A stretch of DNA of 64,000 nt from assembly GCA_937873395.1 (NCBI GenBank), contig CALMYH010000064.1, positions 1 to 64,000 on the forward strand, given 5' to 3'. Under the pieces are notes generated by a model that saw only the letters and a program-made list of their open reading frames with translations, made no database searches and was not told the origin of the DNA. The stretch's first letter is position 1. The number at the start of each line of letters is the position of its first letter. Made by a program: the position numbers and the translations under genes. This stretch comes from an uncultured Burkholderiales bacterium. Lineage in GTDB: Bacteria; Pseudomonadota; Gammaproteobacteria; Burkholderiales; Burkholderiaceae_C. Below, piece by piece: positions 55,563 through 64,000 of the stretch.

Positions 55563-57650
55563 ATGACCGCTTCCGCCACCACCGACAACGCCCTGCTTGA
55601 ACTGTCCGGCCTGCCCCGCTTCGACGCCATCACGCCCGAGACGGTCGGCCCTGCCATGGACCACCTGCTGGCCGAGGCCGGCCAGGCGCTGGAAGCGGTG
55701 TGTGCGGAAGCGTTTCCTGCCGACTGGCAGGCCATGGCCAGCCGCCTCGATGTCGCCACCGAGCGACTGGGACGCGCATGGGGTGCGGTCAGCCACCTCA
55801 ACAGCGTGGCCGACACGCCGGAACTGCGTGCTGCCTACAACGCAGCCCTGCCGAAGGTGACCGAGTTCTGGACCCGGCTGGGCGCGGACGAACGTCTCTA
55901 CGGCAAGTACAAAGCCATGGAGGTGACCCGACTCACCCCGGAGCAAAAGCGCGCGCACCACAACGCCATGCGGGGCTTCGTCCTCGGCGGTGCGGAGCTG
56001 CGCGGCGAGGCCAAAGACCGTTTTGCCGCCATCCAGGAGCGGCAGGCAGAGCTGGCCCAGAGATTCAGCGAGAACGCGCTCGACGCCACCGACGCCTTCG
56101 GCTGGTACGTGCCGCGGGAGCAGTTGGACGGCCTGCCCGAAGACGTGCTGCAGGCCACGGCGGCGGCTGCGCAGGCCGACGGCCAGGAAGGCCACAAGCT
56201 GACACTCAAGATGCCGTGTTATCTGCCGGTGATGCAGTTTGCCAGGCAGTCGGCGGTGCGGGAACGCATGTACCGGGCTTACGCCACCCGGGCCAGCAAC
56301 CAGGCCGAGGGCGAGGCTGTCCGCTTCGACAATGCGGCCATCATGGTCGAACTGCTGGCCCTCAGGCATGAAGAGGCCCGCCTGCTGGGGCACCGGCATT
56401 TCGCCGACGTGTCGCTGGTCCCCAAGATGGCCGAGTCGCCCGAGCAGGTGGTGGCTTTCATGCGCGATCTGGCCGCCAAAGCCCGTCCGTTCGCCGAGCG
56501 CGATCTGGCCGACATGCGGGCCTTCGCCGCCGAGCACCTGGGCCTCGACGATCCGCAACCCTGGGACTGGGCCTACATCGGCGAAAAGCTCAAGGAAGCC
56601 CGTTACGCCTTCAGCGAGCAGGAGGTCAAGCCCTATTTCACCGCGCCCAAGGTGCTGGCCGGCCTGTTCCAGATCGTTGAAACCCTGTTTGAGGTCGCCA
56701 TCCGTCCCGACCATGCCCCGGTCTGGCACCCGGGGGTGGAGTTCTACCGCATCGAGCGCAGTGGTCCGAACGGACCGGAACTGGTGGGGCAGTTTTACCT
56801 CGATCCGGGTGCCCGCAAGGGCAAGCGGGGGGGTGCCTGGATGGACGACGTGCGCGGCCGCTGGCTGCGCCCCGACACAGGCCAGCTCCAGACCCCTGTG
56901 GCCCACATGGTGTGCAATTTTGCCGAAGGCCTCGAGATCGACGGCCTGCGCAAGCCGGCCCTGCTGACCCACGACGACGTCATCACGCTGTTCCACGAGT
57001 TCGGGCACGGTCTGCATCACATGCTCACACAGGTCGATGAGCGGGATGTGGCCGGCATCAGTGGCGTCGAATGGGACGCGGTCGAACTGCCCAGCCAGTT
57101 CATGGAAAACTTTTGCTGGGAATGGGACGTGCTGCGGCACATGACCGCCCATGTCGATACGGGAGAGGCGCTGCCCCGCGAGCTGTTCGACAAGATGCTG
57201 GCCGCCAAGAACTTCCAGAGCGGCCTGCAAACCCTGCGCCAGGTCGAGTTTGCCCTGTTCGACATGCTGCTGCACAGCCAGGCCGAACCCCCGGAGGATG
57301 AGGCCGCTTTGCTGGCCCTGCTGCACCAGGTCCGGCAAGAAGTGGCGCTCATCATGCCACCCGACTACAACCGCACCTCGCACACCTTCAGCCACATTTT
57401 TGCGGGTGGCTATTCGGCCGGTTATTACAGCTACAAGTGGGCCGAAGTGCTCTCGGCCGATGCCTACGCCGCCTTTGAGGAGGCTGCCGAGCGCACCGGT
57501 CGGGGACCTCTGGATGTCGAGACCGGAAGGCGCTATCGTCAGGCCATCCTGGAAGCGGGCGGCAGTCGCCCCGCCATGGATTCCTTCAAGGCCTTCCGTG
57601 GTCGGGAGCCTTCGATCGATGCCCTCCTGCGTCACCAGGGCATGGCCTGA
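55563..57650 (+). CDS. prlC: Oligopeptidase A (M3 zinc metallopeptidase)
   Basis: This 695-residue cytoplasmic peptidase degrades oligopeptides and signal peptides. The zinc motif is HEFGH at 478-482, followed by the third ligand region GVEWDAVELPSQFMENF. Family-typical ends are the N-terminal LPRFDAITPETVGPAMDHLLAE and the C-terminal FKAFRGREPSIDALLRHQGMA, where Gly/Tyr-rich GGYSAGYYSYKWAEVL lines the substrate site. It lies 58 bases downstream of yhbY. Confidence 0.94.
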   Translation: MTASATTDNALLELSGLPRFDAITPETVGPAMDHLLAEAGQALEAVCAEAFPADWQAMASRLDVATERLGRAWGAVSHLNSVADTPELRAAYNAALPKVTEFWTRLGADERLYGKYKAMEVTRLTPEQKRAHHNAMRGFVLGGAELRGEAKDRFAAIQERQAELAQRFSENALDATDAFGWYVPREQLDGLPEDVLQATAAAAQADGQEGHKLTLKMPCYLPVMQFARQSAVRERMYRAYATRASNQAEGEAVRFDNAAIMVELLALRHEEARLLGHRHFADVSLVPKMAESPEQVVAFMRDLAAKARPFAERDLADMRAFAAEHLGLDDPQPWDWAYIGEKLKEARYAFSEQEVKPYFTAPKVLAGLFQIVETLFEVAIRPDHAPVWHPGVEFYRIERSGPNGPELVGQFYLDPGARKGKRGGAWMDDVRGRWLRPDTGQLQTPVAHMVCNFAEGLEIDGLRKPALLTHDDVITLFHEFGHGLHHMLTQVDERDVAGISGVEWDAVELPSQFMENFCWEWDVLRHMTAHVDTGEALPRELFDKMLAAKNFQSGLQTLRQVEFALFDMLLHSQAEPPEDEAALLALLHQVRQEVALIMPPDYNRTSHTFSHIFAGGYSAGYYSYKWAEVLSADAYAAFEEAAERTGRGPLDVETGRRYRQAILEAGGSRPAMDSFKAFRGREPSIDALLRHQGMA

Positions 57651-57682
57651 TCGACCTGTACAGCACAGACCGGAGAAACCAC

Positions 57683-58336
57683 ATGCCTGCACCCAGCCAA
57701 CGCCTGCCCGGCGGGACCGTCCTGCTGCTGACCCTGGCCTGCCTGTTCGCCCTGCCGGCCATGGCGCAAGGGGTCTACCGCATCGTCGGGCCCGACGGAC
57801 GGGTGAGCTACTCGGACCAGCCGCCACCGGCCGCCAACCCGGCTCGCCCGGCGACCGGCGCAACCGCCGGAGGGGCACCCGCAGGGTCGGCCGCACTGCC
57901 CTTTGCCTTGCGCCAGCCCTCCGCCCGCTTCCCGGTCACCCTGTATACCAGCAGCGACTGCAGCCCCTGCCGCACCGCCACCAGCTACCTTGAGCGCCGC
58001 GGCATTCCTTTCACCGAAAAGACCGTTGAGAGCAATGCCGACCTGGAGGCGCTGCAACGACTGAGTGGTGGTCACTCCCTGCCGGTGCTGACGGTCGGGC
58101 GCCAGCAGATGCGCGGCTTCAATGAAGCCGAATGGAAGCAGTATCTCGATGCGGCTGGCTATCCGGAACAGTCGGTACTGCCATCGAACTATCGCCGCCC
58201 GGCGGCCACCCCTCTGGTCGCGGCCAGCCAGGCTCCATCCGCGCCTGCAGGATCCCGCCCAGCCCAGGAGATGACGCCGGCGTCGCCCGAACCGGCCCCG
58301 ATACCGGTCACGCCCCCGCCGGGCATCCGGTTCTGA
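57683..58336 (+). CDS. Periplasmic DUF4124-glutaredoxin fusion protein
   Basis: This 217-residue protein has a Sec signal peptide (1-28, cleavage after AMA) and a DUF4124 domain (about 30-55, GVYRIVGPDGRVSYSDQPPP). A thioredoxin-fold glutaredoxin domain (about 82-155) follows, with active-site Cys93 and Cys96 in SDCSPCRTA, cis-Pro region HSLPVLTVG and GFNEAEWKQYLDAAGY. The tail is Pro/Ala-rich. It should act on disulfides in the periplasm, where glutathione is scarce; the electron source is unknown. It lies 32 bases after prlC and converges with rpiA. Confidence 0.85.
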   Translation: MPAPSQRLPGGTVLLLTLACLFALPAMAQGVYRIVGPDGRVSYSDQPPPAANPARPATGATAGGAPAGSAALPFALRQPSARFPVTLYTSSDCSPCRTATSYLERRGIPFTEKTVESNADLEALQRLSGGHSLPVLTVGRQQMRGFNEAEWKQYLDAAGYPEQSVLPSNYRRPAATPLVAASQAPSAPAGSRPAQEMTPASPEPAPIPVTPPPGIRF

Positions 58337-58346
58337 TCCCGCACCC

Positions 58347-59018
58347 TCAGAAGCTCAGGGTTCTGACGCCCTGGGGCGTGCCCAGCAGGCAGACGTGGGC
58401 CTTCTGGTGCGCAAACACCCCCACCGTCACGACACCGGGCCACTGGTTCACCTCGGTTTCGAACCCCAGTGGGTCTGCAATTTGGAGGCCGGTCACGTCC
58501 AGGATGTGTTGTCCGTTGTCGGTGAGCAGCGGAGCTCCGTCTTTCAGTCGCAGACGGGCCTGACCGCCCAGGCGGGCGAACTGTCGCTGCAGTCGCGACG
58601 CGGCCATGGGGATGACCTCGACCGGCAGGGGAAAGGCACCCAGCGTGCCCACCAGTTTGGACTCGTCGGCGATGCAGACAAAACGGCGCGATTGGGCGGC
58701 CACGATCTTTTCCCGGGTCAGGGCCGCGCCGCCGCCCTTGACCATGAATCCCTTGGCATCGATTTCGTCTGCGCCGTCGATGTAGACCGCCAGTTCCTCG
58801 ACCGCCGAGGCGTCCAGCACCGGAATGCCGAGGGCCCTCAGACGCGCCGTCGAGGCTTCCGAACTCGACACCGTGCCGGGTATCTGGTCCTTGATGCTGG
58901 CCAGCGCGTCGATGAACTTGTTGACGGTGGAGCCGGTGCCGACACCGACCAGTTGGCCAGGGACCACGTACTGCAGTGCGGCCAGGCCCACCAGGGTTTT
59001 GAGTTCGTCTTGGGTCAT
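58347..59018 (-). CDS. rpiA: Ribose-5-phosphate isomerase A
   Basis: This 223-residue enzyme interconverts ribose-5-phosphate and ribulose-5-phosphate. RpiA signatures are [41 protein letters not shown] and [21 protein letters not shown] chose the ATG at 59018; an in-frame TTG three codons upstream is possible. It is divergent from pyrD by 44 bases. Confidence 0.95.
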   Translation of the reverse strand: MTQDELKTLVGLAALQYVVPGQLVGVGTGSTVNKFIDALASIKDQIPGTVSSSEASTARLRALGIPVLDASAVEELAVYIDGADEIDAKGFMVKGGGAALTREKIVAAQSRRFVCIADESKLVGTLGAFPLPVEVIPMAASRLQRQFARLGGQARLRLKDGAPLLTDNGQHILDVTGLQIADPLGFETEVNQWPGVVTVGVFAHQKAHVCLLGTPQGVRTLSF

Positions 59019-59062
59019 TTGAGACAATCGGGGTTTACTCGAACCCGCCGATTATCCCGTCA

Positions 59063-60142
59063 ATGTCGCTGCTGCCCTACGCCCTCGCCCGCCCCGTCCT
59101 GTTTGGCATGGATCCGGAAACCGCCCACGAGCGGACGCTGGAGACGCTCGCGCGTGTGCAGAACACGCCCCTGACCTGCCTCTACGGCGAGCGGCGCGTG
59201 AACGATCCAGCGACGGTGGCCGGCCTGCGGTTTCCCAACCGGGTCGGCCTGGCGGCGGGCCTGGACAAGAACGCCCGCTGCATCGACGGTCTGGCGGCCA
59301 TGGGTTTCGGCTTCATCGAGGTGGGGACCGTCACGCCCCTGGGGCAGCCCGGCAACCCTAAGCCCCGGATGTTCCGGCTGCCCCAGGCCCACGCGCTCAT
59401 CAACCGGCTGGGCTTCAACAACGACGGGCTGGAGAGCTTCATCGCCCACGTACAACAGGCGCGCTGCCGGCGCGAATCCGCTGCCGATGGCATCCGGCTC
59501 GGCCTGAACATCGGCAAGAACGCCAGCACCCCGATCGAGCGGGCCATCGACGATTACCTCGTCTGCCTGAATGGTGTCTATCCGCACGCGGACTATGTGA
59601 CAGTCAACATCTCCAGTCCCAACACCCAGAACCTGCGCAGCCTGCAATCGGACCAGGCCCTGGACGCCCTGCTGGGTGCGGTGGCCGAGCGACGCGAACA
59701 GCTGGCCCAGCGCAGCGGTCGCCGCATTCCGGTCTTCCTCAAGATCGCGCCCGACCTGGACGAGACCCAGGTCGGGCTGATCGCCGCCACCCTGCTGCGT
59801 TACGGCGCCGACAGCAGCGGCCAACCCGACAACAGCCTGGGGGTGATCGCGACCAACACCACCCTCTCGCGCGAGGCGGTCAAGGGGCTGCCCCACGCCG
59901 AGGAAACCGGCGGCCTGTCCGGTACGCCGGTGCTCGAAGCCAGCAACCGGGTGATCCGCGCCCTGCGGCAGGCCCTGGGGCCGGCATTTCCCATCATCGG
60001 TGTGGGCGGCGTGCTCAGCGGCGCAGATGCAGTGAGCAAGATCACGGCCGGAGCGGATCTGGTTCAGATCTACACCGGCCTGATCTACCGCGGACCCAGC
60101 CTGGTGCGAGAGGCCGCTGAGGCGGTCAAGGCCGCTCGCTGA
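59063..60142 (+). CDS. pyrD: Dihydroorotate dehydrogenase (quinone), class 2
   Basis: This 359-residue flavoenzyme oxidises dihydroorotate in pyrimidine synthesis, passing electrons to quinones. The class 2 N-terminal amphipathic segment [23 protein letters not shown] contacts the membrane. FMN-barrel motifs include [24 protein letters not shown] (catalytic Ser185), and [34 protein letters not shown]. It overlaps the convergent oxidoreductase gene by 17 bases. Confidence 0.95.
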   Translation: MSLLPYALARPVLFGMDPETAHERTLETLARVQNTPLTCLYGERRVNDPATVAGLRFPNRVGLAAGLDKNARCIDGLAAMGFGFIEVGTVTPLGQPGNPKPRMFRLPQAHALINRLGFNNDGLESFIAHVQQARCRRESAADGIRLGLNIGKNASTPIERAIDDYLVCLNGVYPHADYVTVNISSPNTQNLRSLQSDQALDALLGAVAERREQLAQRSGRRIPVFLKIAPDLDETQVGLIAATLLRYGADSSGQPDNSLGVIATNTTLSREAVKGLPHAEETGGLSGTPVLEASNRVIRALRQALGPAFPIIGVGGVLSGADAVSKITAGADLVQIYTGLIYRGPSLVREAAEAVKAAR

Positions 60143-61244
60143 GCAGACCGGCCACGTATTCACCGATGGCCAGGCAGCTGGTCAGGCCGGGCGATTCGAT
60201 GCCGAACAGGTTCACCAGACCCGGCACGCCGTGCTGGGCCGGTCCCTGGATGCAGAAGTCGGCCGCAGGTTCGCCGGGCCCGCTGATCTTGGGCCGGATG
60301 CCCGCATAGCCCGGTTGCAGCAGGCCGTCCTGCAAGCCCGGCCAATAGCGCCTGACCTCGGCCTCGAACAGGGTCGCGCGCGCGGCATCCACTTCCAGGT
60401 GCTCCGGTCCGTCGACCCACTGCACGTCCGGGCCGAAGCGCGCCTGTCCCCCCAGGTCCAGCGTCAGGTGGACGCCCAGACCGGCCAGATGGGCGTCCGG
60501 TTCGGGCGCCGGGTAGATCAGGCGGGAAAAAGGTGCGCGTCCGGCCAGCGTGAAGTAACTCCCCTTGGCATAACGGGCCTGGGGCACGAAGCGCGGGTCC
60601 AGGCCTTCGGTGGCGGCGCCCAGGGCACAGGCGTGCAGGCCTGCGGCGTTCACCACTGCCCGGGCCATCAGTTCGGTTCCATCGGCGGTGGACACCCCGA
60701 TCCCGGCGGTGCACGCCGACAAGCGCTGCACCCCACTGTGGCAGACGACCGTCCCGCCGGCGTGCTCCAGGTCACCCTGCAGCGACAGCATCAGGGCGTG
60801 GCTGTCCAGAATGCCGGTCGATGGCGACAGCACCGCCCCCAGGCAGGTCAGGGCCGGCTCCAGTGACAGGGCCTCTTCGCGGTCGATCTGCCGCAGGTCA
60901 TCGACGCCGTTGGCCCGAGCCCGCTCGACGACGGCCGGCAGACCGGCGAGCTGTCCTGGCGTGGTGGCCACGATGAGCTTGCCGCAGCGCCGGTGGCCGA
61001 TCTGCCGCTCCTGCAGGTAGTCGTACAAGAGCTGCCGGCCCTGCACGCAGAGCCTGGCCTTGAGAGAACCGGCCGGGTAATAGATGCCCGCGTGGATCAC
61101 CTCGCTGTTGCGGGCGCTGGTGCCGCTGCCGATCTGCGCCTCGCACTCAAGCACCAGCACCTCGCGACCGGCCAGGGCCAGTGCACGCGACACGGCCAGC
61201 CCGACCACGCCGGCCCCCACCACCACCACATCGACCTGTTCCAC
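60126..61244 (-). CDS. FAD-dependent oxidoreductase, LhgO (L-2-hydroxyglutarate dehydrogenase) type
   Basis: This 372-residue DAO-family flavoprotein has a dinucleotide-binding motif GAGVVG (10-15) and the LhgO-like region [38 protein letters not shown]. It ends with GYAGIRPKI and [21 protein letters not shown]. It may oxidise L-2-hydroxyglutarate or another 2-hydroxy acid. The start is a GTG at 61244 preceded by GGAGC at eight bases; the long upstream extension of the frame lies opposite the aminotransferase gene and is rejected. Confidence 0.85.
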   Translation of the reverse strand: MEQVDVVVVGAGVVGLAVSRALALAGREVLVLECEAQIGSGTSARNSEVIHAGIYYPAGSLKARLCVQGRQLLYDYLQERQIGHRRCGKLIVATTPGQLAGLPAVVERARANGVDDLRQIDREEALSLEPALTCLGAVLSPSTGILDSHALMLSLQGDLEHAGGTVVCHSGVQRLSACTAGIGVSTADGTELMARAVVNAAGLHACALGAATEGLDPRFVPQARYAKGSYFTLAGRAPFSRLIYPAPEPDAHLAGLGVHLTLDLGGQARFGPDVQWVDGPEHLEVDAARATLFEAEVRRYWPGLQDGLLQPGYAGIRPKISGPGEPAADFCIQGPAQHGVPGLVNLFGIESPGLTSCLAIGEYVAGLLSERP

Positions 61245-61353
61245 CGCGCGCCGCTCCTGTTTGCCTTGACCATTGACACGCCGATTGTCGCCCGGGCCGG
61301 GACCCCGACCTCGCCTAAAATCGGAACATTCCCAACCCGCCTCCCTGCACACC

Positions 61354-62550
61354 ATGTCCCTCTTCTCTGCCGTCGAAATGGCCCCCCGCGACCCGATCCT
61401 GGGTCTGAACGAGCAGTTCGCTGCCGACACCCACCCCAACAAGGTCAACCTGGGCGTGGGTGTGTACTTCGATGACAACGGCAAGTTGCCGCTGCTGCAG
61501 TGTGTGCAAGCCGCCGAAAAGGCCATGATGGACAAGCCGACGGCGCGCGGCTACCTGCCCATCGACGGCATTGCCGCCTATGACAACGCGGTCAAGGGCC
61601 TGGTTTTCGGCGCCGACAGCGAGCCGTTGCAAAGTGGCCGCGTGGCCACCGTGCAGGCCATCGGCGGTACCGGCGGCCTGAAGATCGGCGCCGATTTCCT
61701 CAAGCGCGTCAGCCCCGATGCCAAGGTGCTGATATCCGACCCCAGCTGGGAAAACCACCGCGCCCTGTTCCAGAATGCCGGTTTCGTGGTCGACACCTAC
61801 GCCTACTACGACGCGGCCAAGCGCGGCGTCAACTTTGAGGGCATGCTGGCCAGCCTGAACGCCGCGGCGCCGGGCACCGTTGTCGTCCTGCACGCCTGCT
61901 GCCACAACCCGACCGGTTACGACATCACCCCCGAGCAGTGGGACCAGGTCGTGGCCGTGGTCAAAGCCAAAGGCCTGACGGCCTTCCTCGACATGGCCTA
62001 CCAGGGCTTCGGCCACGGCATCGCCGAGGACGGTGCCGTGATCCAGAAGTTCGTGGCTGCCGGACTCAGTTTCTTCGTCTCGACCAGCTTTTCCAAGAGC
62101 TTCAGCCTGTATGGCGAGCGGGTGGGTGCCCTGTCGGTGCTGTGCGAAAACAAAGAAGAAGCGGCCCGCGTGCTGTCGCAACTCAAGATTGTCATTCGCA
62201 CCAACTACTCCAACCCGCCGACCCACGGTGGCGCGGTGGTGGCCGCCGTGCTGAACAACCCGGAGTTGCGTGCCCTGTGGGAAAAGGAACTGGGCGAGAT
62301 GCGCGTGCGCATCAAGGCGATGCGCCAGAAGCTGGTCGATGGCCTTAAGGCCGCCGGCGTGCAGCAGGACATGGGCTTCATCACGCAGCAGATCGGTATG
62401 TTCAGCTATTCCGGGCTCAGCAAGGAACAGATGGTGCGCCTGCGCAGCGAGTTCGGCGTCTATGGCACCGACACCGGCCGCATGTGTGTGGCGGCGCTCA
62501 ACAGCAAGAACATCGACCACGTCTGCAAGTCGATCGCGCAAGTCGTCTGA
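61354..62550 (+). CDS. Aromatic amino acid/aspartate aminotransferase (TyrB/AspC type)
   Basis: This 398-residue subgroup I-alpha aminotransferase has [18 protein letters not shown], Trp132 in [11 protein letters not shown] over the PLP ring, HNPTGYD (Asn185), [10 protein letters not shown] (Asp213, Tyr216), the Schiff-base Lys248 in [16 protein letters not shown] and the substrate-binding Arg near the C-terminus (GRMCVAALN). It probably handles phenylalanine, tyrosine and aspartate; TyrB and AspC cannot be told apart by eye. It is divergent from the LhgO-like gene and followed by a terminator. Confidence 0.9.
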   Translation: MSLFSAVEMAPRDPILGLNEQFAADTHPNKVNLGVGVYFDDNGKLPLLQCVQAAEKAMMDKPTARGYLPIDGIAAYDNAVKGLVFGADSEPLQSGRVATVQAIGGTGGLKIGADFLKRVSPDAKVLISDPSWENHRALFQNAGFVVDTYAYYDAAKRGVNFEGMLASLNAAAPGTVVVLHACCHNPTGYDITPEQWDQVVAVVKAKGLTAFLDMAYQGFGHGIAEDGAVIQKFVAAGLSFFVSTSFSKSFSLYGERVGALSVLCENKEEAARVLSQLKIVIRTNYSNPPTHGGAVVAAVLNNPELRALWEKELGEMRVRIKAMRQKLVDGLKAAGVQQDMGFITQQIGMFSYSGLSKEQMVRLRSEFGVYGTDTGRMCVAALNSKNIDHVCKSIAQVV

Positions 62551-62572
62551 GCCCTCTGTAGGCGGCAACAGA

Positions 62573-62600
62573 GCCCCGGTCGGACTGTCGGGGCATTTTT
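62573..62600 (+). terminator. Intrinsic terminator of the aminotransferase gene
   Basis: GCCCCG (62573-62578) pairs with CGGGGC (62589-62594), a ten-base loop between, followed by ATTTTT. It lies 22 bases after the stop. The remainder of 62601-62759 holds no gene. Confidence 0.8.
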
Positions 62601-62754
62601 GCGGCGCGCGTGGGCATGAGAGTGGCCCGAAAGCCCGATTCCGGCTGGGCGGGCCGATGTGCCGATGCAACACGCAGCGGCAAGCTTTCACCAAGGTGAC
62701 AACTGGGTGATTTCTTTAGGTGTTTTCACCGCAGCGCAGTTCCTGCGTTCCTGC

Positions 62755-62780
62755 TAATATTATGTTGCACTGCAACATAA
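62755..62780 (+). promoter_or_regulatory. Perfect palindrome and -10-like box upstream of phaZ, putative PhaR operator
   Basis: TTATGTTGCA (62760-62769), one C, then TGCAACATAA (62771-62780) form a perfect 10-1-10 palindrome ending 15 bases before the ATG at 62796. TAATAT at 62755-62760 could be the -10 box, overlapping the palindrome. Betaproteobacterial PhaR regulators bind TGC/GCA-rich sites near PHA genes, so PhaR control of this depolymerase is a reasonable inference, not shown. Confidence 0.6.
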
Positions 62781-62795
62781 CTACTCTTGGCCACC

Positions 62796-64000
62796 ATGCT
62801 CTACCAGTTCTACGAAACCCAGCGCTCCATCATGGAGCCCTTCGCCGACTTGGCCGAAGTCGCGGCCAAGATGTTCACCAACACCAGCCTGCCTTTTGCG
62901 CAGACGCCGCTGGCCCAGCGAATCTCCGCCGCCTACGACCTGCTTCACCGGCTGGGCAAGGATTACGAGAAACCCGAGTTCGGCATCAGGACCGTCGCCG
63001 TGGATGGCGTGGACGTGGCCATTTTCGAACGCGTCGAGATCGACAAGCCCTTCTGTGAACTGCGTCGGTTCAAGCGCTTCAGCGACGACAGCGCCACCCT
63101 GTCCAAGCTAAAGGAACAGCCTGTGGTCCTGATCGTGGCGCCGCTGTCGGGCCACTACGCCACCTTGCTGCGCGACACGGTTCGCACCATGCTTGGCGAT
63201 CACAAGGTCTACATCACCGACTGGAAAAACGCCCGCCTGGTACCCTTGTCCGAAGGCGAATTCCACCTGGACGATTACGTCAATTACGTGCAGGAGTTCA
63301 TCCGTTACCTGCAAAAGACCTACGGCAACTGCCATGTGATGAGTGTCTGCCAGCCCACCGTGCCGGTCCTGGCCGCGGTGTCCCTGATGGCCTCTCGTGG
63401 CGAGCTGACTCCCCTGTCGATGACCATGATGGGTGGCCCGATCGACGCCCGCAAGTCACCCACCTCCGTCAATGACCTGGCCGTCCAGCGCAGCCACAGC
63501 TGGTTTGAGAACAATGTGATCTATCGTGTGCCGACCAGCTTCCCGGGTGCCGGCCGCCGGGTCTATCCGGGATTCCTGCAACACGCCGGTTTCATCGCGA
63601 TGAACCCGAACCGGCATGCCGACAGCCATTACGACTACTTCCAGGACCTGATCAAGGGCGACATGTCGAGCGCCGAGAGCCACCGCAAGTTCTACGACGA
63701 GTACAACGCGGTGCTGGACATGGATGCCGACTATTACCTGGAAACGATCGAGACCGTGTTCCAGGAGTTCAAGCTCGTCCACGGCACCTGGGATGTGCGC
63801 AACCCCAAGGGCAAACCCGAGCGGGTCCGGCCCCAGGACATCAAACACACTGCCCTGCTGACGATCGAAGGCGAGCTGGACGACATTTCGGGCAGCGGGC
63901 AGACGGCGGCGGCCCACACCTTGTGCACCGGCATTCCCGCCAAGCACCAGATGCACTACGAGGCCAAGGAAGCGGGTCATTACGGCATCTTCAGCGGCCG
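62796..64000 (+). CDS. phaZ: Intracellular polyhydroxybutyrate depolymerase, C-terminus cut by window edge
   Basis: Just over 400 residues are visible, with no stop before the window ends. The protein starts MLYQFYETQRSIMEPFADLA, like other intracellular PhaZ enzymes, and has no signal peptide. The nucleophile is cysteine, Cys185 in SVCQPTVPVLAA, as in Ralstonia PhaZa1. Asp362 (IEGELDDISG) and His395 (AGHYGIFSG) complete the triad. The few residues after GIFSGR are outside the window. It mobilises stored PHB, which implies the organism makes PHB. Confidence 0.92.
   Translation, partial: MLYQFYETQRSIMEPFADLAEVAAKMFTNTSLPFAQTPLAQRISAAYDLLHRLGKDYEKPEFGIRTVAVDGVDVAIFERVEIDKPFCELRRFKRFSDDSATLSKLKEQPVVLIVAPLSGHYATLLRDTVRTMLGDHKVYITDWKNARLVPLSEGEFHLDDYVNYVQEFIRYLQKTYGNCHVMSVCQPTVPVLAAVSLMASRGELTPLSMTMMGGPIDARKSPTSVNDLAVQRSHSWFENNVIYRVPTSFPGAGRRVYPGFLQHAGFIAMNPNRHADSHYDYFQDLIKGDMSSAESHRKFYDEYNAVLDMDADYYLETIETVFQEFKLVHGTWDVRNPKGKPERVRPQDIKHTALLTIEGELDDISGSGQTAAAHTLCTGIPAKHQMHYEAKEAGHYGIFSG

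Noticed and set aside
61245-61535. N-terminal extension of the LhgO-like protein by about 97 residues
   Set aside because: It lies opposite the start of the aminotransferase gene and lacks any family similarity; the flavin-binding motif expected near the N-terminus follows the GTG at 61244.

Overview
This 64 kb window reads as a contiguous piece of a high-GC chromosome from a betaproteobacterium of the Burkholderiales, most likely the Comamonadaceae. The basis is gene content and order: the rimP-nusA-infB-rbfA-truB block, divergent pepA/lptFG, ftsH-rlmE-yhbY, DUF4124 and DUF2788 proteins, an intracellular PHB depolymerase, and GC-rich palindromic repeats with a GCCCCCTGGGGGG core. No insertion sequence, prophage, integrase or CRISPR array is visible. 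About 53 protein genes and one tRNA gene fill nearly all of the window.

Layout. (a) 1-260: a near-perfect XerCD dif site at 38-65 marks the replication terminus. (b) 258-4472: a five-gene basic amino acid uptake operon with the order of Pseudomonas aotJQMOP. (c) 4514-7121: an adenylate cyclase-FHA protein, a small conserved unknown, and the LD-carboxypeptidase LdcA. (d) 7118-11778, minus strand: guaB-guaA-tadA-ldcA, in which TadA is fused in frame to a complete haloalkane dehalogenase-like domain. (e) 11946-16092: a DUF4124 protein, rnfH/ratA, smpB, a 3-hydroxyisobutyryl-CoA hydrolase-like enzyme and an EamA transporter. (f) 16126-24324, minus: typA-truB-rbfA-infB-nusA-rimP. (g) 24563-31319, minus: two membrane proteins and the YejABEF peptide importer; divergent fabI follows. 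(h) 32210-36904: ydcH, an Arg/Lys/Orn decarboxylase, an NfeD/stomatin pair, a DUF2237 protein and tRNA-Ser(GGA). (i) 37083-45222: a Liv-type binding protein, holC-pepA divergent from lptFG, then cbiX-cysB and an aminotransferase. (j) 45229-54980: hrpA, argA, ppk2, ftsH, rlmE. (k) 55037-64000: yhbY, prlC, a DUF4124-glutaredoxin protein, rpiA, pyrD, an LhgO-like oxidoreductase, an aromatic aminotransferase and a PHB depolymerase cut by the window edge.

The most informative observations are the TadA-haloalkane dehalogenase fusion, with every catalytic residue of both halves visible; the dif site; an in-frame double 84-bp GC-rich repeat inside hrpA whose core recurs between guaA and guaB; a perfect 10-1-10 palindrome just upstream of phaZ that resembles a PhaR operator; and a periplasmic DUF4124-glutaredoxin fusion. 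Start codons were chosen by ribosome binding site, family length and overlap with neighbours; several lie well inside the longest open frame.
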